Notes under the pieces: generated by a model
Database searches by the model: none
What the model was told of the DNA's origin: nothing
Seen by the model: the letters and a program-made list of their open reading frames with translations, nothing else
Shown: piece after piece, positions 1 to 8,103 of the stretch
Position numbering within the stretch: the stretch's first letter is position 1
Layout of the letters: every line of letters starts with the position of its first letter
Source of the DNA: a virus
Length of the DNA: 64,000 nucleotides
Reading direction: 5' to 3' (one strand)
IMG/VR virus record: IMGVR_UViG_3300046810_000100
Coordinates: 1-64,000 of that record
Translations under genes and position numbers: made by a program

Positions 1-2
1 TT

Positions 3-962
3 ACCGAACACCAAATGGTTTTCAACCAAGCGGTGAACTGGCAGACCGAGATCGCTAACTTCGTGATCGACTTCCAGCGTAAGCATGCTCGTGTAAACGG
101 TCCGTTGATGCAAGCGCTGGTACAGTGTGTTCTCGACAACAAGAAGATGTGGGTTCCTGACAGTAAGGAAGTGATTGAAGGTGAGGATGAAGCTAAGGTC
201 AAGATTATTCTGGCTGACTTCTTCAACTCCATCTACTGCACGCTGCCTGTACCTACCAGCACTGAAACCACCAACAAACTCATTGAGAGTCTGGAAGCGG
301 TAGATAAGCTGGTGGCGTCGTGGGAAGAGCTGTCGGGTACTGGGGTGGTCATGGCTCAGATGATCAAGTTGCTGGGTATTGAGGCAGAAGACTTCTCTGC
401 GGATGAGATCAAGGCCATGATCAAGTCTGTACTGAAGACTGAGGCCTTCAAGCGATTCAACCTGCCAATGCCGTTCGATGAGATTGTCAACGAAGGTAAA
501 GGCGGTGGTATTGCTTCCTTGGTACACCATATCGTTCACCAGCGTAACAACGTTGCTGACTTTGTGGCCAAGCTTATCATTGAGCGTTCCGATGCTGACG
601 GCAAGCTGCTCAAGGAATACAAAGGCAAGATCGACAAGAAGCTGGCAGCCAACGCTCCACCTGAAGAACCTTTGGGTGACGAAGGCGGCCTAGGCGGTAC
701 TGGTGAACCGGATGACGTGGAGCCTACGGGTGACGACGACCTCGCTGGCACTGGTGAGCCTGATGACAGCACTGTCAATGTAGATGAGCCGCCACCGATG
801 CCTGATGGTGAGACTCCTCCAGCAGACGGTGAAGAGCCACCTGCTGAACCTGTAGAGGGTGAAGAGAAGGCAGAAGGAGAAGAAGAGCCTCCTGTCGATG
901 GTTCCAAAGCGGGTAGTGACGATCCAACCGATCCTAACTACAACCCTTGGAAAGGTGCATAA
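3..962 (+). CDS. Hypothetical acidic-tailed phage protein (5' end probably cut by window edge)
   Basis: Not recognised. The frame stays open to the window edge and no Shine-Dalgarno precedes the first ATG at 15, so the true start may lie outside. The visible part has a helical N-terminal two thirds (about residues 1-215). After that comes a low-complexity acidic and proline-rich tail with the repeat GTGEPDD seen twice and many EGEE/PPADGE-type blocks, ending PNYNPWKGA. Such tails are common in phage structural or scaffold-like proteins, but that is only a suggestion. It is the only plus-strand gene before 10921 and converges on the minus-strand gene at 1039, with a strong hairpin between them. 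Confidence 0.85.
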   Translation, partial: TEHQMVFNQAVNWQTEIANFVIDFQRKHARVNGPLMQALVQCVLDNKKMWVPDSKEVIEGEDEAKVKIILADFFNSIYCTLPVPTSTETTNKLIESLEAVDKLVASWEELSGTGVVMAQMIKLLGIEAEDFSADEIKAMIKSVLKTEAFKRFNLPMPFDEIVNEGKGGGIASLVHHIVHQRNNVADFVAKLIIERSDADGKLLKEYKGKIDKKLAANAPPEEPLGDEGGLGGTGEPDDVEPTGDDDLAGTGEPDDSTVNVDEPPPMPDGETPPADGEEPPAEPVEGEEKAEGEEEPPVDGSKAGSDDPTDPNYNPWKGA

Positions 963-984
963 AGCAAAAAAGAAAAGACCTGAA

Positions 985-1018
985 GCTACCCCTACTCCCG
1001 CAAAGGAGTAGGGGTAGC
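985..1018. terminator. Bidirectional hairpin terminator between convergent genes
   Basis: A perfect 14-bp stem (985-998 with 1005-1018) with a 6-base loop. Read on plus, it is followed by CTTATGGCCGG and no U-tract. Read on minus, it is followed by a T-rich run (TTCAGGTCTTTTCTTTTTTG). It terminates the partial gene before it and the minus gene ending at 1039. Confidence 0.85.
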
Positions 1019-1038
1019 CTTATGGCCGGTTGACCGGA

Positions 1039-1656
1039 TTACTGAGCCGGCTCTTCCTCACCGCCAGTTGGTTCTTCAACTGGTGCTTCTGGAGCAGGGA
1101 TGGAAGCCACTACAGCGTCGTGTACACGCAGTGCCATCTCGGTAACGCTGGATTGCACCAGATCAGACTCGCCGATCGACAGCACACTTTCCAGGGTGTT
1201 CAGATCGGTGATTGCTTCATAACGAGCAACCAGTTCTTCTTCAGTCGGAGCAGGAGTTACCGGCTCTGGTTTGAAGTCCAGTTCGATCACGCTGAGCGCA
1301 CGGCTCTTCATGTCGCTGATGGCGCTGACAACGTCGGTGTTGTCGGCAGACTGAGGGGACTGTTCGATCAGCAGAGTCATGTAGGCTTTGGCCAGATCGT
1401 CCAGAGTTTCCAGGCCGGCGATCTGCGACAGCACAGCTTCGACGGTCATCAGTGGAACTTCGATCGGGGTCGGTACGGTCGGGGTAGCTTGAGCGGTCAG
1501 GCGGAAACGCGCCAGCTCGTTCAGTTGATCACCGAAAGGGATCAGGATGTTTTCGAAACGACGTTCGCGTTGACCGACAGCCACGAAGCGTTGGTTGGCC
1601 AGCAGTTGGGCAACTTCGCTGTTGGTAAGGTGTGCATATTTTTCGCTGAGGGACAT
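1039..1656 (-). CDS. Hypothetical protein, Pro/Glu-rich C-terminus
   Basis: 205 residues, not recognised. The N-terminus (MSLSEKYAHLTNSEVAQLL) is helical, the middle is a mostly helical domain interrupted by a Pro/Thr-rich linker near residues 57-67, and the C-terminal 25 residues are rich in Pro and Glu. Codons are strongly biased to C/G endings, as in the capsid gene, which suggests high expression; a virion role is inferred and unproven. The start is supported by a GAGAGAAG stretch just upstream on the minus strand. It has its own terminator and stands alone. Confidence 0.8.
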   Translation of the reverse strand: MSLSEKYAHLTNSEVAQLLANQRFVAVGQRERRFENILIPFGDQLNELARFRLTAQATPTVPTPIEVPLMTVEAVLSQIAGLETLDDLAKAYMTLLIEQSPQSADNTDVVSAISDMKSRALSVIELDFKPEPVTPAPTEEELVARYEAITDLNTLESVLSIGESDLVQSSVTEMALRVHDAVVASIPAPEAPVEEPTGGEEEPAQ

Positions 1657-1740
1657 GGATACTTCTCTCTATTCGATTGAGGAGATAGGAACTCGTGTTT
1701 CCTATAAAAGGCTAGATGCAGAAAAAAATAAACTAAAAGG

Positions 1741-1764
1741 TAGACCCCGGATACCCAGGGTCTA
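1741..1764 (-). terminator. Intrinsic terminator, U-tract type
   Basis: A 7-bp stem (TAGACCC / GGGTCTA, 1741-1747 with 1758-1764). On the minus strand it is followed by CCTTTTAGTTTATTTTTTTC. It ends the gene at 1769-2128 before the next minus gene. Confidence 0.75.
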
Positions 1765-1768
1765 TTAC

Positions 1769-2128
1769 TTAATGTAATGTTCTTTGCTGTAGCGGTTGTG
1801 TAGAGAACACGTAGATTGGGTCGGCTTGCTTGTCATCCTTCCGTTTGAACAGAATGATCCAATCTTTAAACGGTTGATCCTTGTAGAAGGTCGCAAAGGC
1901 TCGTGGGAGCGCTTCCTTAGTACCGACGTACAAGAAGGCATGGTGGTTCTCTAATACAGCTTCAAAGTCGTCTGCCGTGACTACAGCATCTAACTCAGTG
2001 ATCAATTCATCTGGCTTGCGGATTAACTCAGGCCAGTTATCAGTCAAGATCAAGCCTTTGAAATAATCGACGATCTGATCAATAACACTTGCACCCATTG
2101 CAGTAGCGGTGTGTAATTTGAGCAGCAT
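1769..2128 (-). CDS. Hypothetical protein
   Basis: 119 residues, not recognised. It starts MLLKLHTATAMGASVIDQIV and has mixed helix/strand composition with no membrane segment or metal motif. Hairpins flank it on both sides, so it is probably a separate transcription unit. Its downstream terminator has a clear U-tract, unlike most hairpins in the virion region. Confidence 0.75.
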   Translation of the reverse strand: MLLKLHTATAMGASVIDQIVDYFKGLILTDNWPELIRKPDELITELDAVVTADDFEAVLENHHAFLYVGTKEALPRAFATFYKDQPFKDWIILFKRKDDKQADPIYVFSTQPLQQRTLH

Positions 2129-2155
2129 GGCATCACCTATTATTAGACAAAAAAT

Positions 2156-2179
2156 AAAAGGAAGCGTTAGCCTCCTTTT
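2156..2179 (-). terminator. Intrinsic terminator, U-tract type
   Basis: AAAAGGA (2156-2162) pairs with TCCTTTT (2173-2179). On the minus strand the stem is followed by ATTTTTTGTC. It terminates the glycine-zipper gene at 2194-2541. Confidence 0.75.
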
Positions 2180-2193
2180 ACTCTTTATGTTCT

Positions 2194-2541
2194 TTAGATA
2201 GCTACGTCTGGGTTTACAAAGCAGTCAACCAGTGCGGCAACGTTCGAGCTTACGCCCACGCCTACCAGACCAGCAGCAGCGCCAGACAGGATCTTGCCAG
2301 TAGTACCGAACCATTCAGCAGGACCGAATACGGTACCAGCAGCGTAACCTACAGCCGCGCCAGCAGCGGCACCGGCGATTGCACCACCGACAGAACCACC
2401 ACGAGATACAGCAGCGAGGCCACCGAGGACACCGCCAACAACGCCACAAACTTGACCAACGTTAATACCACTATCGCGGGAACCTTCGATGTTCATCGAG
2501 TTGATGGCAGCGAGGTCAGCAGCAGAGAGACGTGCGTTCAT
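2194..2541 (-). CDS. Small glycine-zipper membrane-type protein
   Basis: 115 residues. The middle (about residues 28-72) is nearly all Gly, Ala and Val in repeated GxxxG spacing (GGVLGGLAAV, GGAIAGAAAGAAVGYAAG). A second Gly/Ala stretch runs near 82-102. Glycine zippers of this kind pack membrane helices in pore-forming peptides and in some phage virion or injection proteins. The N-terminus (MNARLSAADLAAINSMNIEG) resembles a short leader before the Gly-rich segment. No holin or bacteriocin can be assigned from sequence alone. An early-type promoter box lies about 50 bases upstream, so it may be an early host-takeover protein. Confidence 0.8.
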   Translation of the reverse strand: MNARLSAADLAAINSMNIEGSRDSGINVGQVCGVVGGVLGGLAAVSRGGSVGGAIAGAAAGAAVGYAAGTVFGPAEWFGTTGKILSGAAAGLVGVGVSSNVAALVDCFVNPDVAI

Positions 2542-2589
2542 AATGTATTACTCCAGAGATATAAGTGAAAGATATTGATTATCTTTATC

Positions 2590-2610
2590 CCACAAGTAAT
2601 ATAGACTTGA
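2590..2610 (-). promoter_or_regulatory. phiKZ-type early promoter box
   Basis: The minus strand reads TCAAGTCTATATTACTTGTG. It contains TATATTAC, which matches the AT-rich early promoter consensus reported for phiKZ and read by the virion RNA polymerase. It sits about 50 bases before the gene at 2194-2541. Confidence 0.65.
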
Positions 2611-2652
2611 AAAAGAATGTAACTTAAAAAACAAAAAAAATAAACATAGTAA

Positions 2653-2678
2653 CCTAGGAAGGGTTTCCCCCTCCTAGG
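2653..2678 (-). terminator. Hairpin terminator with TATG tail
   Basis: CCTAGGA (2653-2659) pairs with TCCTAGG (2672-2678), and GGG/CCC inside lengthens the stem. On minus it is followed by TTACTATGTTTATTTTTTTTG, so it carries both a TATG element and a U-tract. It ends the gene at 2706-5042. Confidence 0.75.
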
Positions 2679-2686
2679 CCACGCTA

Positions 2687-2706
2687 ATTTAACTGGCCAG
2701 TTAAAT
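2687..2706. repeat. 20-bp perfect palindrome at gene end
   Basis: ATTTAACTGG followed by its exact reverse complement, centred between 2696 and 2697. It overlaps the stop codon of the 2706-5042 gene and lies just inside the terminator hairpin. It could be a protein-binding operator or a second RNA hairpin. Confidence 0.7.
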
Positions 2707-5042
2707 CAACTCAGTGCCAGAAGGCACAGATGTTTACTGCGGGTTACGAAACGCAGAGTAGCTACGTTACGGTCCACAATGGAATAGCTGAACAACCACA
2801 TGTTACCGGACTCGTCAAACTTCAGCAGTTTGTCAGTCGATTCCGACATATAGTTATCGCCCATGGTTACATCAAACCCGTCTTCAATCATCTTGAAGTA
2901 TTCCGGGAACTTGCTGCGCTTGATAACGATAGGAACATCGTTTTCCAAGTGAGAAGGACCGCCACGTTTGTTCATGACGTTGATGTACATCGGACGTGCT
3001 ACAACCAACTCGAGTTCGTGCTTGAGCTTGTCGATTTCGGATTCTTCAGCCTGACCTTTACGGTACGGGTTTTCGAAGTCGAAGATCTTGACTTGCTCGT
3101 TCAGGTAGTTAACCTTCTCGGACTCTACCAGGTACGCACCAGTTTCTGGATCACGTTCCTTGAGGAATTCGAGCAGTGCACGGAAATCGTTGAACGCACT
3201 GGTAACAGACAAATGACGCTTGGCGTTCTTACGGCCTTCGTAGCCAGCACAGTTCACCAGCCAGTCATTGACCAGAGTGGTGTAGCGGGCGTCGATGAAA
3301 TTGATCAGTTCGGAGCTGATCAGGCCTTGATCGTTGTAGCGGGTGATTGCAGCGCAGGCATTCATGAAGCTAACGGTTTCCGTGTTGTCTTTAAACAGGA
3401 ACGGAAGATCGTTATGCAGACGGCGCTTTTCTTCAGGAGTGGCACAAACGTACACATCCCAAGGAACTGCGCAGAAACCCACGGCGCTTTCTTTGGTGAA
3501 CTGGCTAGTCAGACGCTGGTTAACACTGTTGATGGTGGATTCCAGATCAGCCGAAGCTTGCGAAACAACTGGATCCTTAACCACGATTACCGGCAGCGCT
3601 TGTTCCAGCTTGCGAACAGTTTCGATTTCGATGTCGAGACCGGCGCCGCCGTTTACTTCTTCCAGCTCAACTGGCTTCACGACCCAGGTATCTTCCAGGG
3701 ACGGATCTTCCAGCAGTGGCAGGAGTTTCTTTGGATCTGTCAGAACAGTTTGCATATTGAGCCCTTCTGCTCGAACGATGGTGCTGAACCAGCCATTGTC
3801 CACTTCGAGGTCCATGATCACGATACGGAAGCAACCAGGCATAACCGTTTCTTCCAAGCCCATTTCGGAATGCTTGGTGTACGCGTGCTTGATCTTAGTC
3901 CAATCGCTTTCAGGAATAACGTAGTGGTCTTGTTTACCGATGTTGCGGAAGAAACGGTTGAGTTGGAACTCTTTCCGGTTTAGCGGAGTGAGGTTGTTAA
4001 AGTCCTTACGTACTTCATCCCAGTTGCTCATAGGCTCACCTCCCATCGAAAACTCTTTGCGTGGTTGTTGATAAGCAGGTTTATTTTTCTGAGCAGCGTT
4101 ACGGTTAACCATGTCCATGATATCGTGAAACGAATCAGTAGCAGGAGGCAGGTTAGTTTGGTTGTTCTGCTCAAACGGCTGGTGTACATACTCGGACGCA
4201 GGACCGTACAGCATAGCAAAATCTGGACGGGTCGATTGAGGACGCTTGAACTCCAGGTTCGCGTACGGCGAAGTCTGGTTGAACACTTCGAACACTGCGC
4301 TAGTAGCTTCCTTGAAGTTCTCCAAGTTAGCGATGCGCATTTGCAGGCGTTGTGGCAGCCGCAAGCAATACTGCTTACCGGTCGGTGCCTTCATCAGCCA
4401 GTTAATCAGTTCGAAGAACAGGATATTGCGCGTTGCAATAAACGTACAGTTCAAGTATTCCTGCTGGGTCAACTGATCGCGGTTCCCCTGCCGGAGTAAT
4501 TCGATCAGTCCCTTACCGAAGAATGGCGCGCCGTTGATTGCCACAATCCGGGTAAAGTCGGCTTGCTTGTTTACATCGTCGATGAATGCGTTACAAACTT
4601 CATCCACCTGTCCCGCTTCGTTCATGCGAAAGCTTTCACGGGACTTCTTGTACTCTTCGTGTAACGGCCCTGCACGATGGTAGATCTGATAAATGAACTG
4701 TTGCATAGCGGCAGCAACACGCTCGATGTAATAAGCCATCGATTGAGGGTCGTTCTCAGGCGTAACCTTGAGAGCACGAAGTGCTTCGTCTTCGTACAAG
4801 GTAGTCCCGTACTGACCCCAGTTGAAGCCACCACCAGATTGTGTATTGGTAGTGTTGAGGCCAGATTGCAACATGTTGCGAACCATGTCCGCGCCAGACA
4901 TCTGAGGAGTCATGCCACCCATACTTGGGTTCATCATTCCCCCCATACCTGGGCGCGCACCCATCCCTGGTGCGGTACCCATATTGTTATCGGGCAGTTG
5001 TACAGCGGCTGGGTTTCGAGGGCGAAGGATACCGTCGTTCAT
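2706..5042 (-). CDS. Large phage protein with Met/Gly-rich N-terminus
   Basis: 778 residues from the ATG at 5042; an in-frame TTG lies two codons upstream, but GGAG spacing and codon identity favour the ATG. Not recognised. The first 60 residues are low complexity, rich in Met, Gly and Pro (GMGARPGMGGMMNPSMGGM). A long globular part with alternating helix and strand follows, with no obvious catalytic motif. A similar Met/Gly-rich segment is found at the C-terminus of the protein at 54076-55551, which is encoded beside the non-virion RNA polymerase genes. It lies directly downstream of the probable beta N-terminal subunit, separated by 30 bases, so it is likely cotranscribed with it. Confidence 0.85.
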   Translation of the reverse strand: MNDGILRPRNPAAVQLPDNNMGTAPGMGARPGMGGMMNPSMGGMTPQMSGADMVRNMLQSGLNTTNTQSGGGFNWGQYGTTLYEDEALRALKVTPENDPQSMAYYIERVAAAMQQFIYQIYHRAGPLHEEYKKSRESFRMNEAGQVDEVCNAFIDDVNKQADFTRIVAINGAPFFGKGLIELLRQGNRDQLTQQEYLNCTFIATRNILFFELINWLMKAPTGKQYCLRLPQRLQMRIANLENFKEATSAVFEVFNQTSPYANLEFKRPQSTRPDFAMLYGPASEYVHQPFEQNNQTNLPPATDSFHDIMDMVNRNAAQKNKPAYQQPRKEFSMGGEPMSNWDEVRKDFNNLTPLNRKEFQLNRFFRNIGKQDHYVIPESDWTKIKHAYTKHSEMGLEETVMPGCFRIVIMDLEVDNGWFSTIVRAEGLNMQTVLTDPKKLLPLLEDPSLEDTWVVKPVELEEVNGGAGLDIEIETVRKLEQALPVIVVKDPVVSQASADLESTINSVNQRLTSQFTKESAVGFCAVPWDVYVCATPEEKRRLHNDLPFLFKDNTETVSFMNACAAITRYNDQGLISSELINFIDARYTTLVNDWLVNCAGYEGRKNAKRHLSVTSAFNDFRALLEFLKERDPETGAYLVESEKVNYLNEQVKIFDFENPYRKGQAEESEIDKLKHELELVVARPMYINVMNKRGGPSHLENDVPIVIKRSKFPEYFKMIEDGFDVTMGDNYMSESTDKLLKFDESGNMWLFSYSIVDRNVATLRFVTRSKHLCLLALS

Positions 5043-5072
5043 GAACAAATAACTCCTAATGACCCTTATCTT

Positions 5073-6734
5073 TTACCAAGCTTTGGGGTCACGATAGCGC
5101 AAACGTTTCTCTGATTTCTCGTAAAGCTCTTTGAACTGAGGATCCAGTCCAGTGATCTTGCCACCGATCAGGTAAACGCATGGGGTTAAATAACCACGAC
5201 CATCAGGATAGGGTCCAGTTACCCTGAGATAGCTACAAACGAAGGGAAGTGATGCGTGTGCGAAACCGGCGCTGTCGCTGGTATCGAACTCTCCGCGCTT
5301 CTTAGCTTTGGTCGAGTTGGTGTAGACACGGTGCTGAGGCATACAGCCAAGCATGTAATCTACATAAGGGTTGTCAGTCGGTGTCGCTTCTTGAATGAGA
5401 TTGGTCGTGCGAGCATTGTCAATCTCCTTGATGTGAAAGTTGTTAGTCAAGAAACGGGCGACTTTCTTCTGTGATAGTTCACTGTTATTCTTGATCTCGT
5501 GTTTGAACTTGTTGGCGGCTGTAATCAGCTTGTCCAACGTAAACTCCAAACTCGCCAGCTCTTTATAGAACATGGACGCGCGATCAGTCGTTTGTACGAT
5601 TTCACTCCGGTTGGCAATGATGTAGTTGAACAGATCAAACATGTTCGCTACTACGATCGATTGACTGGCGAACTTCTTGATGGAATCTTCATCCAGATAC
5701 TCGTTGATGGAATCGAAGTGTTCATGCATCAAGCGCATGATGTAATCGTTGCTGTCACCGGACTTAACCGAGCAGCGTCCAATAATGAGTTTCCAGTAAT
5801 CCGGGTTATCGATGCAGTCAATGTCGAAGTACGACGACAAGCAGTCGATAATGAACAACAACGAGCAGGCGTATTGCAAACCCATGGAACTGAGTTCTTT
5901 ACGCTTGCTGGATTTGTTGCGTACAGCAATACCCAGATCGTGCGGCAGGAACTCCCCAAGGTGCCGGCTATTGGGAGAACTGCTACGGGTGAAGATTTCC
6001 CAGCGGTCTTTCGGCTGACATTCAGCGACCAGTACGTCTACTGGGCCGATCTCGTAATCGCACTCCCCGTAGATGTCCATGGCTTTACTGAAGCCCATGT
6101 TTGCAAAGATGTACCATCCAAGCAAGGGCATAGGTGTTTTGTTGTCGGTGATCTTCCGAGATTCCGTTGGGCTGTAGAACCGGTTCGCCGCCAGGTTGAT
6201 ATCCACCGTCTTGGACAGCACGTGTCCTGTCTCGGTAAATACCTGATCGAACTTAAAGTGCTCAACCCCAATCTTGAACTTGAAGCCCAAGACCTTAACG
6301 AACAAGGCGTTTTCTTTCGTAACGGGCAACCCACGTTCTGCCAGTACAAGCTGCAGACTGTAGTGAGTATCCCGCAGGAAGATATCGCCATAGATGTCAC
6401 AATACGGCAGCATGACGATCGTACTCATCGGAATGAGCTCGCCAGCTTTGTTACGGTATTCAAACAACAATCGTACCGGGTACAACGTCTCCTTGTGGAT
6501 GTCGAAGAGTTTACCACTGCTATTGACGAGGTTGTCAATGTACTCGCGTGGCGAAACCTTTACGAGATCCCGATAGTAGACCCCTCGTTTCTCGATGCTC
6601 TTGAAGATCATCTTGAGGGCGTTGTTGTAGTAGTGGAATCCGCCTTCAAACTCTTTCTGGTGGAATCCCTCCACGATGGTTTGGTTAAACCGTGGCATTG
6701 ACGCGTCAATTGCCTGTGCCAATTTCAGTGACAT
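5073..6734 (-). CDS. Probable non-virion RNA polymerase beta subunit, N-terminal part (phiKZ gp123-like)
   Basis: 553 residues. The segment around residues 108-140, containing LPYCDIYGDIFLRDTHYSLQ, looks like the region of bacterial beta where the polypeptide crosses the lobe (the GDIPLM/GTFIINGTERV region), but similarity is weak. Support comes from context. In phiKZ the major capsid gene (gp120) lies three genes from gp123, a beta N-terminal subunit of the non-virion polymerase; here the capsid gene, one unknown gene and this gene are in the same order and the length fits. It shares a transcript with the 6745-7884 gene, driven by an early-type box. It could instead be an unrelated replication protein; a profile comparison with beta would settle it. 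Confidence 0.6.
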   Translation of the reverse strand: MSLKLAQAIDASMPRFNQTIVEGFHQKEFEGGFHYYNNALKMIFKSIEKRGVYYRDLVKVSPREYIDNLVNSSGKLFDIHKETLYPVRLLFEYRNKAGELIPMSTIVMLPYCDIYGDIFLRDTHYSLQLVLAERGLPVTKENALFVKVLGFKFKIGVEHFKFDQVFTETGHVLSKTVDINLAANRFYSPTESRKITDNKTPMPLLGWYIFANMGFSKAMDIYGECDYEIGPVDVLVAECQPKDRWEIFTRSSSPNSRHLGEFLPHDLGIAVRNKSSKRKELSSMGLQYACSLLFIIDCLSSYFDIDCIDNPDYWKLIIGRCSVKSGDSNDYIMRLMHEHFDSINEYLDEDSIKKFASQSIVVANMFDLFNYIIANRSEIVQTTDRASMFYKELASLEFTLDKLITAANKFKHEIKNNSELSQKKVARFLTNNFHIKEIDNARTTNLIQEATPTDNPYVDYMLGCMPQHRVYTNSTKAKKRGEFDTSDSAGFAHASLPFVCSYLRVTGPYPDGRGYLTPCVYLIGGKITGLDPQFKELYEKSEKRLRYRDPKAW

Positions 6735-6744
6735 GTACGCTCCC

Positions 6745-7884
6745 TTAAGCTGACGTTAGCAATTTGTACCCCGTAAAAGCAACACCTGCCAGAGTGCCAA
6801 TTGCTTTTGCGAAGTCCCCCCAGGAGTTATGGGCTCCCTTCTGTTTAACAATATCTAAATTGGCTTTAGTAACCGTGTCCTTTATCTTGGATTCGAACTT
6901 GAACATGTCAGCAGTCATCTTGCCGCTGTTCTTAAGTTGATTGGCTTCCATTCGGTGCTCGAGCTTTAGCTGATTGATTTCAGTCTTGTGCGAATCATTC
7001 ACTTTCGTGAGTTCGCCGCTGAGCCTTACGTTATTGGTTTCTGCTTTGACTAAGGCTTCTGACAGGGTGTCAAGCTGTACTTTGAAGGTGCCGTTGTCTT
7101 TTTGCAGATCCTTTATCTTGGCCTCTGCCGCCAAGAAGCGTTCTGTATTGCCTCCTTTATCACACTCAGCTTTGGTTTTGAACAGCCCTAGCTGTTCTAG
7201 TTTTGCATTATCCAAGCTGGCAAAGGTGTAATATTGGGTCTCCCGTGGTTCAATACCGCGAGAAATACCAACATACAATCCGGGTTGTTTGGTCTTGTCA
7301 TAGTCGATCGGGACCTCAGTCGACTTACCCATGACATTCGTGTAGTAGGTATTGGAGACCCGCTGTGGATCGTTCATGTAAATAAAGCAATGCATCCCGC
7401 TGGAGTGCTCTGCTTCGCGGTCGTAGTTGTCGAACAGTTCTTGCAGTGTGTAGCCAGGAGTGTTCAGACAAGGCTTATCGAGGTTTTCCATCCCGATGTA
7501 CATTGTCACGCCCAGCAACTCACTGTGGATCGCATCGTTGCGCTCTACCATGCTTGGACCCAAGTTAATGGTGACCATCAAATCAGTAGGCATCGAGGTG
7601 TGATACTGTTCATTTACTTTCAGCAGCCTAGCACGTTCTTTACTAACCTCCACCAGAATTGTCTTATCCAGTTTAGTCAGTGCCGCACGTTCGTCCACCT
7701 GAAGGTTTTCCAGATAGACCCCTTGGATGCAGATGTGTACTTGATGCTCGGTACGGTAGGTCGGTTGGTTACTGCGCTTAACGATGTAGCTCAGTCCTCC
7801 CTTTACCTTAACGATAATCTCTTTAGCTGAAATATTGGTGATCCGATAATCTAACCGGAAACAATTCATATCAACGCCGTCCAT
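6745..7884 (-). CDS. Hypothetical protein with coiled coil and C-terminal hydrophobic helix
   Basis: 379 residues from the ATG at 7884, chosen because GGAGG lies 7 bases before it; an upstream in-frame GTG at 7896 would overlap that site. The N-terminal 230 residues are beta-rich with short hydrophobic strands. Residues about 245-345 are heptad-like and charged (coiled coil: LSGELTKVND, LKLEHRMEANQLK). The C-terminus has a hydrophobic stretch (IGTLAGVAFTGYKLL) that could be a membrane helix. It begins the operon that continues with the probable beta N-terminal subunit. Membrane anchoring with a cytoplasmic coiled coil is inferred; function is unknown. Confidence 0.8.
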   Translation of the reverse strand: MDGVDMNCFRLDYRITNISAKEIIVKVKGGLSYIVKRSNQPTYRTEHQVHICIQGVYLENLQVDERAALTKLDKTILVEVSKERARLLKVNEQYHTSMPTDLMVTINLGPSMVERNDAIHSELLGVTMYIGMENLDKPCLNTPGYTLQELFDNYDREAEHSSGMHCFIYMNDPQRVSNTYYTNVMGKSTEVPIDYDKTKQPGLYVGISRGIEPRETQYYTFASLDNAKLEQLGLFKTKAECDKGGNTERFLAAEAKIKDLQKDNGTFKVQLDTLSEALVKAETNNVRLSGELTKVNDSHKTEINQLKLEHRMEANQLKNSGKMTADMFKFESKIKDTVTKANLDIVKQKGAHNSWGDFAKAIGTLAGVAFTGYKLLTSA

Positions 7885-7933
7885 CGGATCCTCCACTTGA
7901 CTTTAAGAAGTCATAGTAAATACATAGTCCGAC

Positions 7934-7952
7934 TGATAATGTAGGTTTGAAA
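7934..7952 (-). promoter_or_regulatory. phiKZ-type early promoter box
   Basis: The minus strand reads TTTTCAAACCTACATTATCA, the same box as at 2590, 53632 and 58622. It sits about 50 bases upstream of the ATG at 7884 and would drive 7884, the probable beta N-terminal gene and the 2706-5042 gene. Confidence 0.65.
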
Positions 7953-7989
7953 ATCTTTACTGAAATAACAAAATGCAAAATAGACCCTA

Positions 7990-8021
7990 CCTCCTACCAC
8001 ACCCTAAGGCATGGTAGGAGG
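7990..8021 (-). terminator. Hairpin terminator after the capsid gene
   Basis: CCTCCTACCA (7990-7999) pairs perfectly with TGGTAGGAGG (8012-8021), a 10-bp stem and 12-base loop. On minus the tail is TAGGGTCTATTTTGCATTTTG. It insulates capsid transcription from the early box at 7934. Confidence 0.8.
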
Positions 8022-8103
8022 AGGAATCTACGGCGCTTCCTTTCACTCGTTAGCCTGACTCACCCACCTGGTGATAACTCACCGTAATAGGTGGACGGCA
8101 GGC

